A stretch of 28,906 nt of DNA from NCBI GenBank assembly GCA_036940085.1, contig JALLBK010001102.1:1-28906 (forward strand), in the 5' to 3' direction. Under the pieces are notes generated by a model, which was not told where the DNA came from, made no database searches, and saw only the letters and a list, made by a program, of their open reading frames with translations. This DNA is from Discostella pseudostelligera (taxonomy: Eukaryota > Bacillariophyta > Thalassiosirophyceae > Thalassiosirales > Thalassiosiraceae). Positions 1 to 10,200 of this stretch are shown here, piece by piece; position 1 is the stretch's first letter, and each line of letters opens with the position of its first letter. Position numbers and translations under genes: made by a program.

Positions 1-76
1 CCTGGAAATGTAAACGTCGACGGACGGAGATCGAGATTCCGAACATGCAATGCCTAGCTTCGAACAAGGTCGATAA

Positions 77-117
77 TGACGTCACGAACATTTGGCGGGA
101 AGATGAATCTGACGTCA
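77..117. promoter_or_regulatory. Pair of perfect CRE palindromes (TGACGTCA)
   Basis: TGACGTCA is present at 77-84 and again at 110-117, 33 bases apart start to start, which is about three helical turns. ACGT-core palindromes of this type are bound by bZIP proteins. In diatoms, TGACGT elements have been described as CO2/cAMP-response elements and as aureochrome-type sites. Binding here is inferred from motif and position, upstream of a plastid light-harvesting-like gene. Confidence 0.6.
91..101 (+). promoter_or_regulatory. E2F-like site TTTGGCGGGAA
   Basis: TTTGGCGGGAA lies between the two CRE palindromes. It fits the E2F/DP consensus, and the same core recurs in other intergenic regions of this window at 3339, 6866, 13614 and 17690. 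Confidence 0.45.
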
Positions 118-338
118 TGGACTCCCTATTCTTGAGTTGCAACCTGTTGCCACGCACTTGTGCCAAAAAGCTCCACAAAATCCCCAACACCGTCATCGTC
201 AAATCCAAAGCCAAGGCAATCCATTAGTATTTTGCATCGATCGATAGGGGAAGTGCCGGTGAGGTGAAGGTAGATCTGGATCAATCTAATCAGATCGAAA
301 GGAGGAATCACAAATACAAATACAATAGACTTTTTGCA

Positions 339-893
339 ATGATGGCGAAGAATCTGACAATCTTCTTGACGGTCCTATCCGTCACGTGCACCTCGGCATT
401 CATCTCACCCGGCGCCTCACAACGATGCGTCGTGCCCACATCATCAGCATCGCCGTCGCCGTCATTACCTACACAACTATTCGCATCCGAGACAGCAGCT
501 TCTGATGTAGACGATAATCCAAAAATGAACCCCGACAATCCAGCCCTACCAGCCCTCAAGGGTGACTATGATTGGGATGCCGAATACGCCGCCGATGATG
601 ATTGGATAACCACCAACGTGCCCGGGAAAATTGTCGTTAACGAAATCGAGTTAGCCGCACAAGTTACCGAACTATCCAAGATTGAGGAGAAATACCGCGC
701 GATACGAAAGGCAAAAGAGTATGAGGATGCACGTATTATTGGTTGGGTGCCTCAGGCAGAAATGTACAATGGACGGTATGCCATGTTCTTTTTGGCGGTG
801 GGGCTTTTGACGGAATATTGGACGGGAATTAGCATCCCGGGACAGATTGAGGAGATGGCTCGGGTGGGAGGATTTATTGGTCCTGAATTCTAG
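339..893 (+). CDS. Plastid one-helix LHC-like protein (OHP/HLIP type)
   Basis: Predicted single-exon protein of 184 aa. The N-terminus is a hydrophobic signal peptide ending in TSAF (about residues 18-21), the ASAF-like cleavage motif of proteins imported into complex plastids, followed by a Ser/Pro/Thr-rich transit-like stretch. The C-terminal 50 residues hold one chlorophyll-binding-type helix, with AEMYNGRYAM, then an aliphatic span and TEYWTG. The E-x-x-N-G-R-x-A-M pattern is the chlorophyll a/b-binding helix signature, and a single copy indicates a one-helix or high-light-inducible-like protein. Such proteins act in thylakoids in pigment handling, photosystem assembly or photoprotection. 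I chose the ATG at 339 because the frame further upstream is opened only by GTG and would bury the signal peptide; the ATG at 342 is equally possible. It is convergent with the ES2 gene. Which OHP subgroup it belongs to is not resolved. Confidence 0.87.
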   Translation: MMAKNLTIFLTVLSVTCTSAFISPGASQRCVVPTSSASPSPSLPTQLFASETAASDVDDNPKMNPDNPALPALKGDYDWDAEYAADDDWITTNVPGKIVVNEIELAAQVTELSKIEEKYRAIRKAKEYEDARIIGWVPQAEMYNGRYAMFFLAVGLLTEYWTGISIPGQIEEMARVGGFIGPEF

Positions 894-1063
894 AGAGTAC
901 CGTAGAGAAGTGGGAGATTTCATGATTGGGGAGGTCATGCTAAGGGAACTAACTGCAAAGTGCATGATGTCGCAGTTTACCGTCTTACTGTAGGTGGAAG
1001 ATAGTACAGACAAAGTTCAGAGCAAAACTAAAACTATGTTTTAACCTAAGGATAGCGAGTATG

Positions 1064-2974
1064 TCAACGAGGGGTTGCTCCTCCTGCTGCCAACCGTATC
1101 GTAGATGTGGTTTGCTTGCCATCTCTCTCCCCTGCTCCACTCCAGTTGGATCGATTGGGGGTGTAAGATGTGCGCAACGAAGCACCGAAGGAATCTCTAG
1201 ACCCAGCATTCATACCAGAAACTGCACTAGACGAAGAGAAAATTCGTGAGGGATGGCTGCTGCTACTACTCAACAAAGTCGACTTCTTCGTCGATTTGCG
1301 AGAATGAGAGCTAGCTTCCAGAAGAGCACGAGCGGCTGGCGTAAGTGATGCCCTTAATCGAGAGCTAATGACAGAGTCGTCGTCCTTACCCGCCATACCC
1401 ATTTTGCTTGATCCAGCTGATCGATACGTCTTGGACCGCTCCATAATCCGTTTCTCTGCTTTCCGTGCAATCATCTCTCGATTATTCTCGTCAACTACAT
1501 CAAACGTTGGTTCCCAAGAAGTTGAAGAGGGTACAGCTCCGCTCCCCACAACTTGTGGCCAGTTAGCATCTAATTCTACTTCATCTCCTCGCCCAGGACG
1601 GATCAGTGGAGTCATTGGCAAGAATGTTTCATTCTCACGTAGGCGTGCCCTCTTATACGCGGCACGCTCCACATGCAGCGGACGAGGGGATTTATCCAAG
1701 TCGGTCGTGTCGGATGCATCCGTAGAGTAGGATCCAATGCTACCCCCGAGACTGTCACGGTTCGAAGGGTATAGACTACTGCTCATGCTGTTGTTAGGTT
1801 TTGAAAGTAATCGAGACTCGTTCTGATACGGAAATCGAGTTGCTGCTGGATGAATATCCGGCAGCGATGGTTTTGGAAGATATTCAACAAGTTGATGTCG
1901 ATGATCTATGAATGGAGTAGATTTCGTAGGATGAGGCTTTGCAGTTTCATCGCTGGATGGTTTATGCGGTACCACACTAGTGGATAAGGAGGATGAAGGA
2001 AACCGTGCAGGGGGTGGAGGCATGAGACGATTGTCACATTTGGCAATGTTTGAATCTTGTTCCTCGATTGTTCTATCAGCGGTATCCTTGCTCGTGAGCG
2101 CAAGAAATATTCCGCTAGATGATGGCATCGGTTGCGTTATTCCTCCAGAAACGGTGTTCTTGATGGCATTATGATGTTGGGGTTGGAAAAATAGTCCATT
2201 CCTTCCAATTCCATTCCGCGTCATAGCTTCATTGTGACCAGTACCGTTTGTAATCCGCAATCCAGCCGAGGGCGGGGCATCAAACAAGTCTGAACTCAAC
2301 CCTATGGGCGTATCACACAGTGCTCGATTATTCCCTCCTTGTAGTAATAATTGTCCACCAACACCAACATTGCCATCGACAACATCCTTTCTACTTTGCA
2401 ACTGATTCTCAATCATCAATCGACCACACTTGTCAGCATGTGAATCATACACCAAACTTAAGAATTCTTCCCGGTCTTTCCGTTCACGTTCTTGATTCAT
2501 TTCGAATTCGGCGTTATCTTCGGATGTTACACGGGCGTGAAATCCGGTAATGCTTTCATGCTTTAATGGCCGAGGTCGGTTTCGCACCTCTGCATTATTA
2601 TTTTGTTGGCTGCGATTGCATTCATCCTCATTATTATCACCAAGACGTAGCGCCAATGCATTCTCCTCCTCTTGCATCTCCTCCATCCACTCACGTTCAC
2701 GTTGCATCTCCTCCGTACGGAATTTACGACGAATAGCCACTGCTTCCGAAATATCGCCCCGGCCACGTGCATCTAGTATGGCAGCATCTCGTCGTAATGT
2801 GTGCAATGCCGGGTAGTAGTCGCGAGTGACAATGTGGGTTAGTGTAGATGTGTATTCCTCCTCTTCCAATATGGTCCGTGGTTGGGATTGGTGATTATTT
2901 TGTTGATGAAGGGCACGTCGCTGATGCAAACTGCTGCTGCTGCCGGTGCTCGCATGGTCGACGATGTGATCCAT
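1064..2974 (-). CDS. ES2/DGCR14 family nuclear, spliceosome-associated protein
   Basis: Predicted single-exon protein of 636 aa. Near the N-terminus (about residues 35-58), ILEEEEYTSTLTHIVTRDYY matches the ES2 family opening, an acidic 'L-E-E-E-x-Y' followed by 'I-x-R-D-Y/F-F/Y-P'. Around residue 150 it has TSEDNAEFE followed by a charged helix, another family block. The C-terminal third carries LTPAARALLEA and, near the end, LRTSYTP, which recall the conserved 'LSPAAxxLL' and 'LRxSYTP' elements. ES2 proteins (DGCR14 in human, Bis1 in fission yeast, ESS-2 in worm) are nuclear proteins associated with the C-complex spliceosome. Central low-complexity Ser/Asn-rich stretches make it longer than the roughly 480-residue animal homologues. 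It shares a divergent region with RAD9. Confidence 0.85.
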   Translation of the reverse strand: MDHIVDHASTGSSSSLHQRRALHQQNNHQSQPRTILEEEEYTSTLTHIVTRDYYPALHTLRRDAAILDARGRGDISEAVAIRRKFRTEEMQREREWMEEMQEEENALALRLGDNNEDECNRSQQNNNAEVRNRPRPLKHESITGFHARVTSEDNAEFEMNQERERKDREEFLSLVYDSHADKCGRLMIENQLQSRKDVVDGNVGVGGQLLLQGGNNRALCDTPIGLSSDLFDAPPSAGLRITNGTGHNEAMTRNGIGRNGLFFQPQHHNAIKNTVSGGITQPMPSSSGIFLALTSKDTADRTIEEQDSNIAKCDNRLMPPPPARFPSSSLSTSVVPHKPSSDETAKPHPTKSTPFIDHRHQLVEYLPKPSLPDIHPAATRFPYQNESRLLSKPNNSMSSSLYPSNRDSLGGSIGSYSTDASDTTDLDKSPRPLHVERAAYKRARLRENETFLPMTPLIRPGRGDEVELDANWPQVVGSGAVPSSTSWEPTFDVVDENNREMIARKAEKRIMERSKTYRSAGSSKMGMAGKDDDSVISSRLRASLTPAARALLEASSHSRKSTKKSTLLSSSSSHPSRIFSSSSAVSGMNAGSRDSFGASLRTSYTPNRSNWSGAGERDGKQTTSTIRLAAGGATPR

Positions 2975-3419
2975 CTTCGCTGTTGCTTATGAAATAATTT
3001 ATTCCTCTCTCTCTCTCAGACAAGATGAAATGGTACCTGAATTTCTTTGACGTTGAAAAATTATTCTAAATTCAGTGTACTATCTGCTCAGTGATGTGGA
3101 ATGGTTAGTGCTTTGGCAGGTAGTAGTAGCGGCGGCGGACGCCATGGTGGAGAAGTTGAAATCTGGGTCTGTCAGATGAGAAATGAGAGACGAGTGAGAC
3201 GAGAACGAGTGGAAGACGACCGACGGAGGACGGACGGCGGACGGTGTTGTTGTTAAGTAAGTAGATAGGAGTATCTTTTTACTAAGTATCTTCTTAGGTA
3301 TCTTTCAGTAACATGGTCTGTCTGTCACTGTCCTCCGCTTCCCGCCAATAATTTCACGCAGGCGCCGCTAGCTCCGGACAGCTCCGCCCGGACAGATCCG
3401 GACGACTACGACCGTGACC
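2975..3419. promoter_or_regulatory. Divergent promoter region of ES2 and RAD9
   Basis: No gene was recognised in this 445-base region between the ES2 start (2974, minus strand) and the RAD9 start (3420, plus strand). It holds a short CT microsatellite near 3006-3017, degenerate AGTATCTT/TAGGTATCTT-like repeats at 3270-3310, and an E2F-like TTCCCGCCAA about 70 bases upstream of RAD9. Confidence 0.5.
3339..3348 (-). promoter_or_regulatory. E2F-like site TTCCCGCCAA upstream of RAD9
   Basis: TTCCCGCCAA (complement TTGGCGGGAA) lies 72 bases before the RAD9 ATG. In other eukaryotes E2F sites drive S-phase expression of DNA replication and checkpoint genes, so placement in front of a 9-1-1 clamp gene is consistent. 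Function is inferred. Confidence 0.5.
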
Positions 3420-5203
3420 ATGGCCACACCGACGGCACGACGAATTCTACTACTACCAAAAACAATGGACATCACCATCTCACCCTCCAATCTAAAGCGG
3501 TTCACCTCCTCCATCTCCTGCCTTGGCAAAATTGGGAAGGATCTCTATGTATCCTTTGATCCATTTGATGGATTGACATTAAGTTCATTGAATGAGGCCA
3601 AATCGGCATTTGGGAAATTTCATTTCGAACCAGGCTTTTTTGAGAAGTGTGGTGCTGCCACCTCCGCTGCTTCAGCGGGAGGAGGAGCTGGTGCTGGAGA
3701 AGCTCCATGGAGGAATAGAAATGTGAGCAACAATGCTTCTCGTGGCAGCAATCATCGCAGCGGCAACAACAGTCGCACTAATGACAGCAATGACGACGAA
3801 AATGATGACACAAATGACAATGACAATGCCGGCAAGGATGCACGCTATGTCTGTCGTGTACCCATCCGTTCCATCCACTCCATCTTACGCCCACGCAAGG
3901 GTGTTATATCACTTCGTATCCGTAGTGAAGGCATGGATGCTGCGGGAAATTACTTTGGTTTGAATCGAATGAAACAACATGCTGGTAATGGTGGTGGTGG
4001 TGGTGGAAATAATGGCATTAGAGGGAGAGATCGACATGGCCATTGTCGTCGTCGTGAGGGTAGAAGTCGTAGTCGATCCAGAGATTATGATGATGAAGAA
4101 GAAGATGATGAAGACAATCGTAGAGGAATGCGATCGGGCTCCTTCTCTGCCCGTCAGCGAAGTCGGTCTCGCAGACGACGCAAGCAGCAGAGCAGGAATC
4201 CTGGCGAAGATCACAATCACAGCGATGATGATGAGAACAACGATGATGGCAATGGGATTTCCCACAATACTGAAAAGATGATGCTTTCCTTCGAATACTT
4301 CATTGAATGTCTCCAATCCAAAAATGACATGCAGAGTAATCACCACAACCATCCCAACAATTCTAACAACAACGGCAGTGGTGGTGGGACATTCCGCATC
4401 CTGCACAAGGTCGGTGTCACCGATTGTAACGGCATCTCCTTATCTGAATCCATCTCTCAACGTCGCACTCGTTCCGAAATCATCTCCCATCCACGATTAT
4501 GGCTCCGTCTCATCGACCCATTGCGTCGCACACCCGAGATGGCATTAACCATTGATGATCAACTCAAGGTGGTGACTGCCACGAGTTTCCATCCCATGGA
4601 AGTTGTTCAGAATGGTGGTGGTAATGACAATGCCATCTTGCAAGCGGCGATTGCACGGAATGCAGTATTGAAGACGGAAACATCCATGGGTGCCGATGAA
4701 TTTGATGAATTTGACTTTCGGAATAATCGTGGTAAGGAGAGGAAGAGGCAGAGTAGGAAAGGACGTGATGGTGATAGTGATGAGGAGAGTGGAGATAACT
4801 TTGGCGATGATGAGACGAATGAGGATGAGGGTGGTGGAGAGCGAGATACACCACCATCGGATGTGAATCAAAAGGTGATTTTGGTGTTTAGCATCAAGGA
4901 GGCAAAGGTGAGGATCCACAACTTCCATCGTTAGCATTGCTGCATAGTGCCACTACCTACTCAGCTAACACACTCAACACTGACTTCTAGGCGATGCTGC
5001 AATACTGTGCACAGGCCAATTCTCCATCTTCCTACGATGATGACCTCGATGGAATGGGAGGGGGAGTCATCGTCTCTTTCCACTGGGGTGGTAAACCAAT
5101 CATCATTGAGACTGAGGGCGATTATTTCACTGCCGAGCTTGTGTTGGCGACATTGCATCATGGAATGATTGCCTCGAATATTACCGTTGGTGGTGGTGGG
5201 TAA
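3420..5203 (+). CDS. RAD9-like subunit of the 9-1-1 checkpoint clamp
   Basis: Two exons, 3420-4907 and 4991-5203, with an 83-nt phase-0 GT-AG intron, give 566 aa. RAD9 forms the PCNA-like 9-1-1 ring with RAD1 and HUS1 and signals DNA damage. Family features are ISPSNLKRFTSSISCLGKIG followed by KDLYVSF at the start, SLNEAKSAFGKFHFEPGFFE, the RVPIRSIHSILR strand near residue 142, SFEYFIECLQSK near 290, and, only after splicing, VILVFSIKEAKAMLQYCAQA. The last exon adds WGGKPIIIETEGDYFTAELV, matching the RAD9 'P-hydrophobic-x-D/E-..-A-x-x-V-L-A-T-L' ending of the second clamp domain. Large low-complexity insertions (Asn/Asp-rich about 78-140, Arg/Ser-rich about 175-288, acidic about 425-480) interrupt the core. 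ATG 3420 is the first in frame (ACCATGGCC context); ATG at codon 16 aligns better with the usual RAD9 start and is an alternative. Confidence 0.85.
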
Positions 5204-5443
5204 ATGATCATGTGCCCAATTTTTCCGCGTGCACGCATCGGAGAACGATTGCCTCTCTAGATACACCGATCATGAAAACTATGAAATCGACTACGGCAAT
5301 AAATCAGACGTTGTAAATGGGAATCCGAACAACTCTCTTTTATGAACCGTTATGAATAACAACAGCGGATGTACTGCCATTCTCGTCCAGTGTTGTGTCT
5401 TCGATTGTTGTCAATGATTTATGTCCGACATCTCTGAATAAGC

Positions 5444-6537
5444 TCATGACTTTGCAATTAACCCATCGACAAATTGACCAATCAAATAAGCAACTGTGGC
5501 GCACAATCCACCGAGGAGGAGTGTTTCGAGTCCGCAAATGAACCACCCGGAAGCACTGAAGATATGCCATGCCAACCCAGCGAACGACTTTGATGAGTAA
5601 ACTAATGCATTGTATGAAACTGCACACGCACAGAAAGCATAATACGTACCTAAACATACTCTTCACGCAGCCCATACCAAACAATACCAACCCCGTCACC
5701 ACACACGCGGCCGTAAACAAAATTTCTTCCCCCAATGTTGGGAACAATGATGGGATAACCACATACCCAATCAATGGCAATGATCCAAAAGTCGCAAAGG
5801 AACAAAACATTGCCAACCCCTCCTTCGCGGCGGCAATTTTATGATTCTCCTCGGGCACTTGCAATGCCAACTCTTCCGTCATCATGACATCCACAAAAAA
5901 CTCCTTGTATTTGGCCATGGTCTCAATAACCTTCGTGGCATCCTCTCGACTCATCCCCCGTAATTCATATATATCAATCATTTCACGTATCTCCCCCTCG
6001 GGATAATTTTCCATCTCCCAACTCTCTCGACGTCGTTCACTTAATATCCATTCATTCTCGGCTTTGGAACTTAGGAATTCACCCACACCCATGGCCAATG
6101 CATCGGCAAAGATGTTCGAGAATCCGAGTACTAGTACGACAGGTACGGGCATGGACCCACCGGCCGCACCGGCAACGATGGCAAAGGAGGTTAGGATACC
6201 ATCGAGTCCACCAAAGATTACGGGTTTGAGAAATCCTCCCTCAGTTTGATGCATTTCAGTGTTGCCCTTTTCGATTACGTGTCGAGTATCATGAAAATTT
6301 CTGTAATTGCATAGACGGCAGTAGTACCGTTTCATTTTCGTATGATTTGATAGAAGTGCGTAGAATATAAATGTCAACCGAACAGAAGTTCAATGAGAGA
6401 GCGATATGAGGTAAAAAGCAATGCAATCGACAAGCTCCAATATTAATTACTTACCGAGATGCTTCCGTGTCCAACCCATTGTATGCTATTCTCGCACCAG
6501 CTGGGAGAAGCGCTAGCTGTTCATCCGCCGCCGACAT
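5444..6537 (-). CDS. VIT/CCC1 family vacuolar iron transporter
   Basis: Three exons on the minus strand (6537-6455, 6300-5650, 5555-5444) with GT-AG introns of 154 and 94 nt give 281 aa. VIT/CCC1 proteins move Fe2+ and often Mn2+ from cytosol into the vacuole by proton antiport. Family features are FLKPVIFGGLDGILTSFAIV (TM1), NIFADALAMGVGEFLSSKAE (TM2), and a long Glu/Met-rich cytosolic loop (WEMENYPEGEIREM, MMTEELAL) that matches the metal-binding domain. Two spans follow, ending in GMGCVKSMF, then GWFICGLETLLLGGLCATVA (TM5). The last exon restores this family C-terminus; unspliced reading from 5650 gives an unrelated tail. Exon 1 (MSAADEQLALLPAGARIAYN...) begins at the first ATG of its frame and joins in phase to RNFHDTRHVIEKG. 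Exon 1 is the least certain part. The gene diverges from the bZIP gene. Confidence 0.87.
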
Positions 6538-6766
6538 ATTATTAATTGCTAGATGCTTTACAGATACGAATTGCGATGCCGACCCCACACCAAATGCACC
6601 AATGGACGATAAATGGTCATCACCAGCATCAATCTTTAGGTTGCAGTTAGTTGCAGTCGCCTTGCTTTTGCTTTTGCATCGTCGCCGCAAAAAGCGAAGC
6701 CATTGCCCTTGCTAGCTTCCTCCTCCTCTCTGACGGCTTACGTCACACACTCTCACCTTCTCCATG

Positions 6767-6891
6767 GCCACGTGTCGGGCACGCGTCAACAAAGAAAGCA
6801 TGTCGACCGACAGACGCTGCAAATCTCTGCCACGTGTAATCTCAGTGAGCCGCTATTTTTCGAAGTCTCCCGCCAAAACTCTGCCACGTGT
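6767..6891. promoter_or_regulatory. Three GCCACGTGT G-box repeats
   Basis: GCCACGTGT occurs at 6767-6775, 6829-6837 and 6883-6891. The last two share the longer context CTCTGCCACGTGTAA and are 54 bases apart. CACGTG cores are bound by bZIP and bHLH factors. They sit 230-354 bases from the VIT start and 322-447 bases from the bZIP start, so either gene or both could be controlled. Confidence 0.6.
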
Positions 6892-6935
6892 AAATAGATG
6901 TCGAGTCGAGTCAACTTTTCTCACCATCTCCCGCC
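6866..6935 (-). promoter_or_regulatory. Two E2F-like TCTCCCGCCA sites
   Basis: TCTCCCGCCAAAA begins at 6866 and TCTCCCGCCATA begins at 6927. Both match the CCCGCC(A) core seen upstream of other genes here but are weaker than TTCCCGCCAAA. Confidence 0.35.
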
Positions 6936-7213
6936 ATATTCTCTGTCCAATGCAGATGCCGGACAGCGGACAGACCTGTCGAAGCGACACCGTCCACCAG
7001 CTGTTTTTTCTTGCGGGGGCAGCTGGTTCATCTCACCAACTCCGTCCACTGTCCTGTCACCCACAACATGACGGCACCAAAACAAACAATTTTCCACACC
7101 AGCCTTTCTTCTGCTTCTGCCTCCCCCACGTCAGCCAATCCCTTTCAAGTTGTTCGAAGCAGCAGGTCGATCAATCGACCTGTTGTCAATCAAGGCGAGG
7201 AGTACCATAGGAG

Positions 7214-10200
7214 ATGATTCGATCGCCTCCACCAATCAATGTTACCGCCGATGCCTCCGTGGCCATTGGAGAAAGCAAGCTTGACGACGACGAATACGAC
7301 TACTACCATCAGCATCATCATCTGAATCAAATAATGAGCAATTCGACCAATACAAGCGGAAGCACCAGCAGCATGAAGCCTCCCCCACAGCCAGCGACGG
7401 CGGCGGTGAATTCGATTCATTGGGATGTTGAAGAAGGTGTGTGTGAAGAATTGTGCTATGTTCTTTTTGTGGCAAATCACATGGCACGTGTCTCTCATTT
7501 TCATTTATTTTATATTATGTGCACCTACATGCCCGCCTGCCTGCCTGCGGTTCTGGACCCATCATTACAGATCATCTACTGTACTACTTTCTCGGGGGTG
7601 CAAATGATGCATCCAATGATGGCAATGGTGTCAATGCCAAGGAGAATGATGACGAGGGGGAAGAAGGCGAACCGCCGGTGCATACTCCCATTAGCATCTT
7701 CCCTGTTCATGATGATGTCGAACCAGTATCGGTCACAAGTGGTAGTGCATCTGCAACTGGCGGGGGTCTCGGTGCTAGTAGCGGCGTTGGCAATGCTACC
7801 AGCATGACGAGCATTGCCGAAGAATGTCTTGGTGGGGGCTTAACGATAACTTCCAGCTTGGAGAGTTTTATCCATGCACGAGCACGGGAGAGTTCGGACA
7901 CTCTTGGTCCAACTTCGCCGATGTCAGGGGCAGGGGCAAGAGCAGCAAGTGGTAATGGTGCATCGGCAGCATCTCCCCAACATCAACATTCGGTGCATTT
8001 TCAAGATGGGGGCGGAGGAGGAGGCCAACAGCATTATCGTCGCATGGGTCATCCATCCTCGCAGTCTCACCAACGAACCACCTCCTCGGGATCCATTCAC
8101 AAGGTTGCATCCACCAATTCCCACTCCTCCTCATCATCATCCCTAACCTCCATGGCAGCCGCACTTGCCTTGGGTGGACCCAATCAAGTATTGTTCATGC
8201 AACAAAAACTCCAAAGCTCCTCTTCTTCTGGGGTGACACACTATCAGCTGAATAATACATCGCCGATTACACCGTTGAATATGCTGGGATTGTCCCCGAG
8301 CGGGCATGAAATGATGATGTTGCCCCCTCCTCCACGCTTTCCGAATGGGGCGAACTGCAGTGCAAGTAGTAGCAACAGCCAGATCCACACCGATAGTGCA
8401 GTGCAAGCACAACACCAGAAGAATGTGGGACAACAACATCATCCTACGAACCTGCATGCACAGGTTCATCCACAGCAATTGTCCCAGAAACAATCGATTC
8501 CACAGCTAGCAGCTACCAATGCGATGCAAAACTCGTCACAGACTTCACAGCGTAATCGCCCCCATCCTTTGACAGAGCAGCAGCCTAACAACTTTTTACC
8601 ACAAATGCATCAAATTGCAGGAGGAGTGGCGTCTCGGCAACAGCAACAGCAATTCGCACCAATGTCGGGTCAAAAGCTTCATATGGGATTTCCCGATCCA
8701 AAGTCCATAATTAATGTCATGCTACCTTCTCATCATCATTATCATCCATCGCAACCAATTTCTCAATCATTGCCATCGCAACTGCCATCAACGAATGGTG
8801 GAATGCTGCCACCACCATCCCATTTGCCGTTTCCACCGCTACCACCACCACCCCAACAGCTGCCATCATCTTCCACCGCTACCAAGATGACACAACAACA
8901 AATCCAAATTGGACTCTCCGGTCAAACCATTCCCATCACGGCCATATCCGGCGAGGATGGTTCCATCCAATATCAAGTCGATCCAAGCGTCCTGCCCAAC
9001 GGCGTTTTACCCACCACCTCCGGTCTACGATACTTTACCAAGGCACTTAACGAAGTATCGAAACCTGACACCCAAAAGGAGATTGATCCGGAAGTATTGG
9101 CCGAGAAACGTCGACAGCGACTGGCGCGCAATCGCGAGAGTGCCCGACAATCGCGTCGACGGAAGAAGGAATTGCTGGTAACATTGTCAGCTAAGGTTCG
9201 AAAACTTCAAAGTCAGTTGGAGAAGGAGGTCCGGTCGAAGATTGGTAGTGTGGAAGTGGAATTGACATCGTCTCGCAATGCCATGATTGATGCGTGGTTG
9301 TCTGAGCAACAGCAGGGAGGTCCTACATCGAACGGAGAGCATGATAGTAGCATGAACATTGATTGGGAACGTCGGAATACTCTAGCAAGGATATTGCGCA
9401 CTGTGGGGATCAATTGCGAAATCCGTCGAACGGTAATTGCGCATCAATATCATTTCTTACGACAGGCTTTCCTATCGCCACATAATCATTTTGCGATATG
9501 GATGATGATACAATCGTCGACGTTCTTTACGGAGGCAAGTCGTCGACAGCAGAATGAGTTGGCGTTGAGTAAGGGTAGTAATGGTACCGCAACCGCTCAT
9601 GCTGCTTCCACACAATCTTCTACTGCTATGGGCAATGGTGCTTTTGCGAGCAAGACACATAGTTCACGTGCCAACTCGCGACAGATTGGCGAAACGATGT
9701 ACAATGAGGAAAATGCCAAGCAGCAGATGAGTGGGGATGCAAGTTACAGTGATGAAAACTCGACACAATTCGGTGGTGATGCGAGCTACAATGATGACAG
9801 CAAGCGTGGGCAATCGTGTTATGTTGCCTGCAATGCCAAGGATGAGCGGAAGATGTGGCCACTGTACTGTCATGAAATTGGTGTAACGATGGAGCAGGAG
9901 GATCGTATTATTAATCAGTTGCATACACAGTGAGTACTTGTCGTGGGTTCAAATTATTGACCATGCACATCTGAGTTGTTCCGGGTTCAACATCTAACTT
10001 ACTCTCTGTGTTTCTATTGAACCCAACAGGATCCGGAGCACTCCCAACATCAACCATAAACTACAAAAGATGAAAACAGCCATCGATGCCACCCGTCAGC
10101 TTCAGAATGCCATGCTTTGTCATGCTCAACTGGCTTCGCAACGCAACGAGATGCTCCTTTTGGAAATACTTACTCCCACCCAGACGGCCTTGTATCTGGA

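Larger units (their letters stand above)
1..338 (+). promoter_or_regulatory. Upstream region of the one-helix protein gene
   Basis: No convincing gene is seen here; the short open frames lack any recognisable motif. The stretch holds two TGACGTCA palindromes and an E2F-like TTTGGCGGGAA site, all 220-265 bases upstream of the ATG at 339. The transcription start cannot be placed from sequence alone. Confidence 0.5.
6538..7213. promoter_or_regulatory. Divergent promoter region of VIT and bZIP genes
   Basis: This 676-base region separates the VIT start (6537, minus strand) from the bZIP start (7214, plus strand). No supported gene lies in it; the open frames have no recognisable motifs. It holds three G-boxes, two TCTCCCGCCA sites, and ACGTCA half-sites at 6740-6745 and 7128-7133. 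Part of it must be 5' untranslated sequence of both genes. Confidence 0.55.

Noticed and set aside
264..338. N-terminal extension of the one-helix protein
   Set aside because: It opens with GTG, is charged, and would place the signal peptide internally; ATG 339 gives a proper targeting sequence.
3909..4406. Minus-strand frame with hydrophobic runs opposite RAD9
   Set aside because: The Val/Ile/Thr runs are the antisense of Asp/Asn/Gly-rich low-complexity codons; no family motif is present.
5340..5650. Read-through C-terminus of the VIT gene (345-aa version)
   Set aside because: The read-through tail is not membrane-like, whereas splicing out 5556-5649 joins GCVKSMF to SASGWFICGLETLLLGG, the expected final VIT helix.
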